This document shows positions 7,045-9,504 of a stretch of 9,504 bases of DNA, one piece after another. The DNA comes from CAYMCV01 sp964389005 (GTDB lineage: Bacteria; Bacillota; Clostridia; Lachnospirales; Lachnospiraceae): contig CAYMCV010000098.1 of the NCBI GenBank assembly GCA_964389005.1, positions 1-9,504 of the forward strand. Reading direction: 5' to 3'. The notes under the pieces are model-generated. The model was not told the DNA's origin. It saw only the letters and a program-made list of their open reading frames with translations, and made no database searches. The translations under genes were made by a program, and so were the position numbers. How positions within the stretch are numbered: position 1 is the first letter of the stretch; each line of letters begins with the position of its first letter.

Positions 7045-7232
7045 TTCGAATCCTCCGTATCATTTGGTTGTTCATGGCAATTCCCCGCATATGGACAACT
7101 CCCGCAATCACATCCGCAGGATTTCCCCTTTTTACGGTCTTTAATAATTTTAATGATAACACACACTACAATTGTCATAGTTAAAAATAACACACCGATG
7201 GTTCCGACATAATTACTTAAAAAATCTGCCAT
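7041..7232 (-). CDS. FeoB-associated Cys-rich small membrane protein
   Basis: The product is 63 residues from ATG 7232, which has AAGGAG six bases upstream. An ATG two codons earlier (7238) abuts the ribosome site and is unlikely to be used. A single membrane helix (about 9-31, VGTIGVLFLTMTIVVCVIIK) is followed by a basic stretch KDRKKGK, then the cysteine cluster SCGCDCGSCPYAGNCH with five cysteines and a His, and an acidic tail. This matches the FeoB-associated Cys-rich membrane protein family, usually found beside the ferrous iron transporter FeoB and thought to bind metal or assist iron uptake. No FeoA or FeoB is present here; the gene sits between a DUF368 gene (48 bases upstream) and the Smr gene (four-base overlap), so the iron link is by family only. 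Confidence 0.75.
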   Translation of the reverse strand: MADFLSNYVGTIGVLFLTMTIVVCVIIKIIKDRKKGKSCGCDCGSCPYAGNCHEQPNDTEDSK

Positions 7233-7238
7233 TGTCAT

Positions 7239-7244
7239 CTCCTT
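7239..7244 (-). promoter_or_regulatory. Ribosome binding site AAGGAG selecting ATG 7232
   Basis: AAGGAG ends directly at ATG 7238, leaving no room for initiation there, but is six bases from ATG 7232. The protein therefore most likely begins MADFLSNYVG rather than MTMADFL. Confidence 0.6.
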
Positions 7245-7280
7245 GTCAACGATTCTGCATACGTTGTTTTTAGTGACATA

Positions 7281-8135
7281 TTACTTCTTTTTGGGCTCCC
7301 GTGACGAAACAAGCGATATGACTGCTCCGACAATACCACATAACAAACACAGTAAGAACTGTCCGGTACCTTCATAAGAACGCGGTATAATTACTACAGT
7401 TGATGCGATTACAACACCGACTACCGCATGATATGCAATCGAATACTTGCGTTCAAAACAGAAATTAACCAGTCGTGCCACAGACAGTGCCGTTACACCA
7501 AGGCCTATCAGCCATGGAATAATCACTTTGAGATCAAGCGATGCAATCCCCGCATTCATATCCTGATAAATACCGAGTGACATCAATATGGAAGATGATG
7601 TCATCCCTGGAATGACCAGACTGAGTCCCCACAAAACTCCGCAAAAACCAAACCACAGGATATTCGGTGTTACTTGTGAAAGCGTTCCTAACTGCACAAA
7701 CAGCAATACCGAGAAAAGAACCACGAAACTGACCGCCATCGAAATGTAGGAAGCTTTTGTTCTGCCCTTCTCACCTGCAGAGCGATACAATGCCGGCAAT
7801 GTTCCGATAATCAAACCGATAAAAAGCCATGTCGCATAGATTTCCGCAGACTGAAATAAAATATCCACAACCTTCGCAAAACCCCAAAAGCCAATCAGCC
7901 AACCGATTCCAATCATGAGAAACATTTTCCAGTATTTAACAAAAACGCGTTTTGGATGCGCAAACAATTCCATCATCGGGCGATAAATTCCAAAAATAAC
8001 ACACAAAACACCGCCACTGATTCCCGGAAGAATCGCTCCGCCGCCGATGGCAAAACCGGCAAACAGATTCTTTATGACCATGCCTACGGAAAAGCGTATC
8101 GCTTCCGTCGGTTTCCCAGTTTGTTCATTTTCCAT
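7281..8135 (-). CDS. DUF368 family membrane protein, probable polyprenyl-phosphate transporter (PopT-type)
   Basis: The product is 284 residues from ATG 8135, preceded by GGGAG at five bases; a GTG six codons upstream has no ribosome site. The protein is almost wholly hydrophobic, with about eight or more membrane segments. It shows the two related DUF368 motifs: GGGAILPGISGG (about 31-42) followed by FGIY, and LVIPGMTSSSILMSLGIY (about 173-190). The pair looks like an internal repeat in which each half carries a PG-(I/M)-(S/T) re-entrant motif. GLIIGTLP (about 107-114) is also typical. DUF368 proteins were recently shown to recycle undecaprenyl phosphate across the membrane for wall and surface polymer synthesis, alongside DedA-type UptA; assignment here is by family resemblance. 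Length is normal and the basic C-terminus (REPKKK) is probably cytoplasmic. It lies 79 bases after the RND gene and may be cotranscribed with it. Confidence 0.85.
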   Translation of the reverse strand: MENEQTGKPTEAIRFSVGMVIKNLFAGFAIGGGAILPGISGGVLCVIFGIYRPMMELFAHPKRVFVKYWKMFLMIGIGWLIGFWGFAKVVDILFQSAEIYATWLFIGLIIGTLPALYRSAGEKGRTKASYISMAVSFVVLFSVLLFVQLGTLSQVTPNILWFGFCGVLWGLSLVIPGMTSSSILMSLGIYQDMNAGIASLDLKVIIPWLIGLGVTALSVARLVNFCFERKYSIAYHAVVGVVIASTVVIIPRSYEGTGQFLLCLLCGIVGAVISLVSSREPKKK

Positions 8136-8214
8136 TGTTTCTCCCAACCTCACAATAATTAATCATACGATACCGAAAACAAGTATCCATGTGTTCGTCC
8201 CTAAAAGGCATCTT

Positions 8215-9438
8215 TTACAACTGTAGCTCTTGCAATTCTTCATCGGATATCACACGCATTTCCTTCCTTGAAAAGATATCGTACATTACAGGAATTACAA
8301 CCAATGTTAAGATTGTCGCATAAACCAATCCACCGATACATACAATGGCAATCGGTCGTACCATATCATTCTCCATTCCACCGCCAAATGCCATAATGGA
8401 CAAACCAAGAATTGTTGTGATTGTAGTCATAAATATCGGTCGCATTCTGGTTACACCGGCTTCGATAATGGCATCCTTACGAGGTGTTCCTTCAATTCGC
8501 AATTGATTGATGTAGTCTACCAACACAATACCGTTATTAACAATGATACCCGCCAACATAACGAATCCTATCATGGAAATAACCGAAATCTCCATTCCTG
8601 CCAGCATCAGAGCGAATAGGCCACCTGTAACCGCAAGCGGTAGTGTAAACATAACCACAAACGGATCGCGCAATGACTGGAACTGTGCAACCATAATTAA
8701 GTAAATCAGCAATACACTGAGTAAAAACATGAGCACCAAATCACGCATTGCGTTCATAATGGTTTCCTTTTCTCCGGAAAACTCATAACTTGTTCCGTTT
8801 GGTAATTTCACATTTTTCAGTATCGTCTCGGCCTCGCTTGTTACCAACGTTACGTTTTGACTCTCATCAACCGCAGCCGTAACGGTGACATATCTCTTTT
8901 GGTTGCTACGACTAATCTGACTCAATGCCAGCTGTTCATCAAGTTGCGCAACACGCATCAATTTCACATCTTTTTCATTCCCCTGTGCATCCGTGACGTG
9001 CATCGTAAAATTCCTGATTTCATCAAGTAAAATTGTATCCGTCTCATCAGCGTGCACAATCACACTGTAATCCTTATCCTGACTGTTTAACGTTGTTGCC
9101 GTCTGTGAAGTTTTTAAGAAATTGGACAATTCCTGATAAATTGTCGCGACAGTCAGTCCGTTTTTAGCCGCCTTTTCTTTATCAATATGAATCATATATT
9201 CTGTCTCGGCATCTTCCAAACCATCCGAAACTTCCGTTACACCCGAAACCACCCTTAACTTATCGGCAACGAGACGCGCAGCTTCATTTAACTGCTCCTG
9301 ATTTGTTCCATACACATTTATAACGATTCCATCTCCGCCGAGTGCAGTCATATAACTTGACATATCCGTTGAATTGACCGCTTCTACAGTGTAATTTTTA
9401 TCTGTAAACAACGCATTGATTTCATCTGTAATCTCCAT
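8215..9438 (-). CDS. RND-family efflux permease, C-terminal half only (AcrB/SwrC-like), N-terminal part missing or frame-broken
   Basis: The 407 residues match the second half of an RND (HAE-type) permease, normally about 1000-1050 residues. The start (MEITDEINALF to about 225) is periplasmic/extracytoplasmic porter and docking domain, with GIVINVYGTNQEQLNEAARL and a V-x-V-D-like segment around 80-95. Five membrane helices follow (about 231-250, 258-280, 284-310, 335-353, 362-388). The family signatures are TLPLAVTGGLFALMLAGMEI, GFVMLAGIIVNNGIVLVDYI and EAGVTRMRPIFMTTITTILG. The family exports drugs, lipids or surfactants using the proton gradient. ATG 9438 is the only start codon after an in-frame TAG at 9487-9489, and it has no ribosome site. 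The 16 codons between them end SKRTS and read like continued RND sequence, so this is probably not the native start. Pseudogene, frameshift, sequence error and split gene are all possible. Confidence 0.8.
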   Translation of the reverse strand: MEITDEINALFTDKNYTVEAVNSTDMSSYMTALGGDGIVINVYGTNQEQLNEAARLVADKLRVVSGVTEVSDGLEDAETEYMIHIDKEKAAKNGLTVATIYQELSNFLKTSQTATTLNSQDKDYSVIVHADETDTILLDEIRNFTMHVTDAQGNEKDVKLMRVAQLDEQLALSQISRSNQKRYVTVTAAVDESQNVTLVTSEAETILKNVKLPNGTSYEFSGEKETIMNAMRDLVLMFLLSVLLIYLIMVAQFQSLRDPFVVMFTLPLAVTGGLFALMLAGMEISVISMIGFVMLAGIIVNNGIVLVDYINQLRIEGTPRKDAIIEAGVTRMRPIFMTTITTILGLSIMAFGGGMENDMVRPIAIVCIGGLVYATILTLVVIPVMYDIFSRKEMRVISDEELQELQL

Positions 9439-9504
9439 GCTGGTGCGTTTCGAGTGTGTGAAGAAAAGTCTGTAAATACAGATCTTCTATGATAAGTGTT
9501 GGGC

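Noticed and set aside
8136..8153. GTG start at 8153 for the DUF368 gene
   Set aside because: No ribosome site precedes it, whereas ATG 8135 has GGGAG at suitable spacing.
8204..8217. TAAAAG-ATGC-CTTTTA stem just after the RND stop as a terminator
   Set aside because: Six A-T-rich pairs overlapping the stop codon and followed by GGGACG instead of T residues; not a credible terminator.

Overview
The window looks like chromosomal DNA from a gut or rumen member of the Clostridia, most likely Lachnospiraceae. The evidence is a moderately low GC content, strong AGGAGG-type ribosome sites, a PD-(D/E)XK 'putative transposase' nuclease of the kind abundant in that family, a FeoB-associated Cys-rich small membrane protein, and two secreted proteins ending in type I dockerins. 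The taxonomic call is inference; no rRNA or marker gene is present. All seven genes lie on the minus strand, so transcription runs from right to left.

Right part (9504 to about 6740), a probable membrane/housekeeping run: the C-terminal half of an RND-family efflux permease, whose upstream frame is broken by an in-frame TAG near the window edge; a DUF368 (PopT-type polyprenyl-phosphate transporter) protein; a FeoB-associated Cys-rich membrane peptide; and a stand-alone Smr-domain protein translationally coupled to it by an ATGA overlap. A hairpin with a T tract closes this run.

Middle part (about 6760 to 1176), two large secreted dockerin proteins in tandem. The first (954 aa from the preferred start) has signal peptide, FN3, right-handed beta-helix, Ig-like (BIG2), cadherin-like beta-sandwich, a second beta-sandwich and dockerin. 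The second (748 aa) has signal peptide, PKD, a linker region, a TIM-barrel glycoside-hydrolase-like domain and dockerin. Both look like extracellular carbohydrate-active or carbohydrate-binding proteins meant to dock on a cohesin scaffold, but no cohesin gene is in the window. The two genes share a 196-base, 95% identical 3' module (dockerin plus 12 bases past the stop) and a related 5' leader block.

The most unusual feature is an eight-copy array of about 22 bp at 6574-6761, just upstream of the first dockerin gene. Each unit is built on an imperfect dyad, TGAC-N5-GTCA, and the array has a 97-bp higher-order period. A degenerate two-unit remnant sits upstream of the second dockerin gene.

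Left part (1175 to 1): a 349-base gene-free stretch with a perfect 13-bp inverted repeat (terminator candidate) and a promoter candidate, then the start of an Rpn-family recombination-promoting nuclease gene that runs off the left edge.
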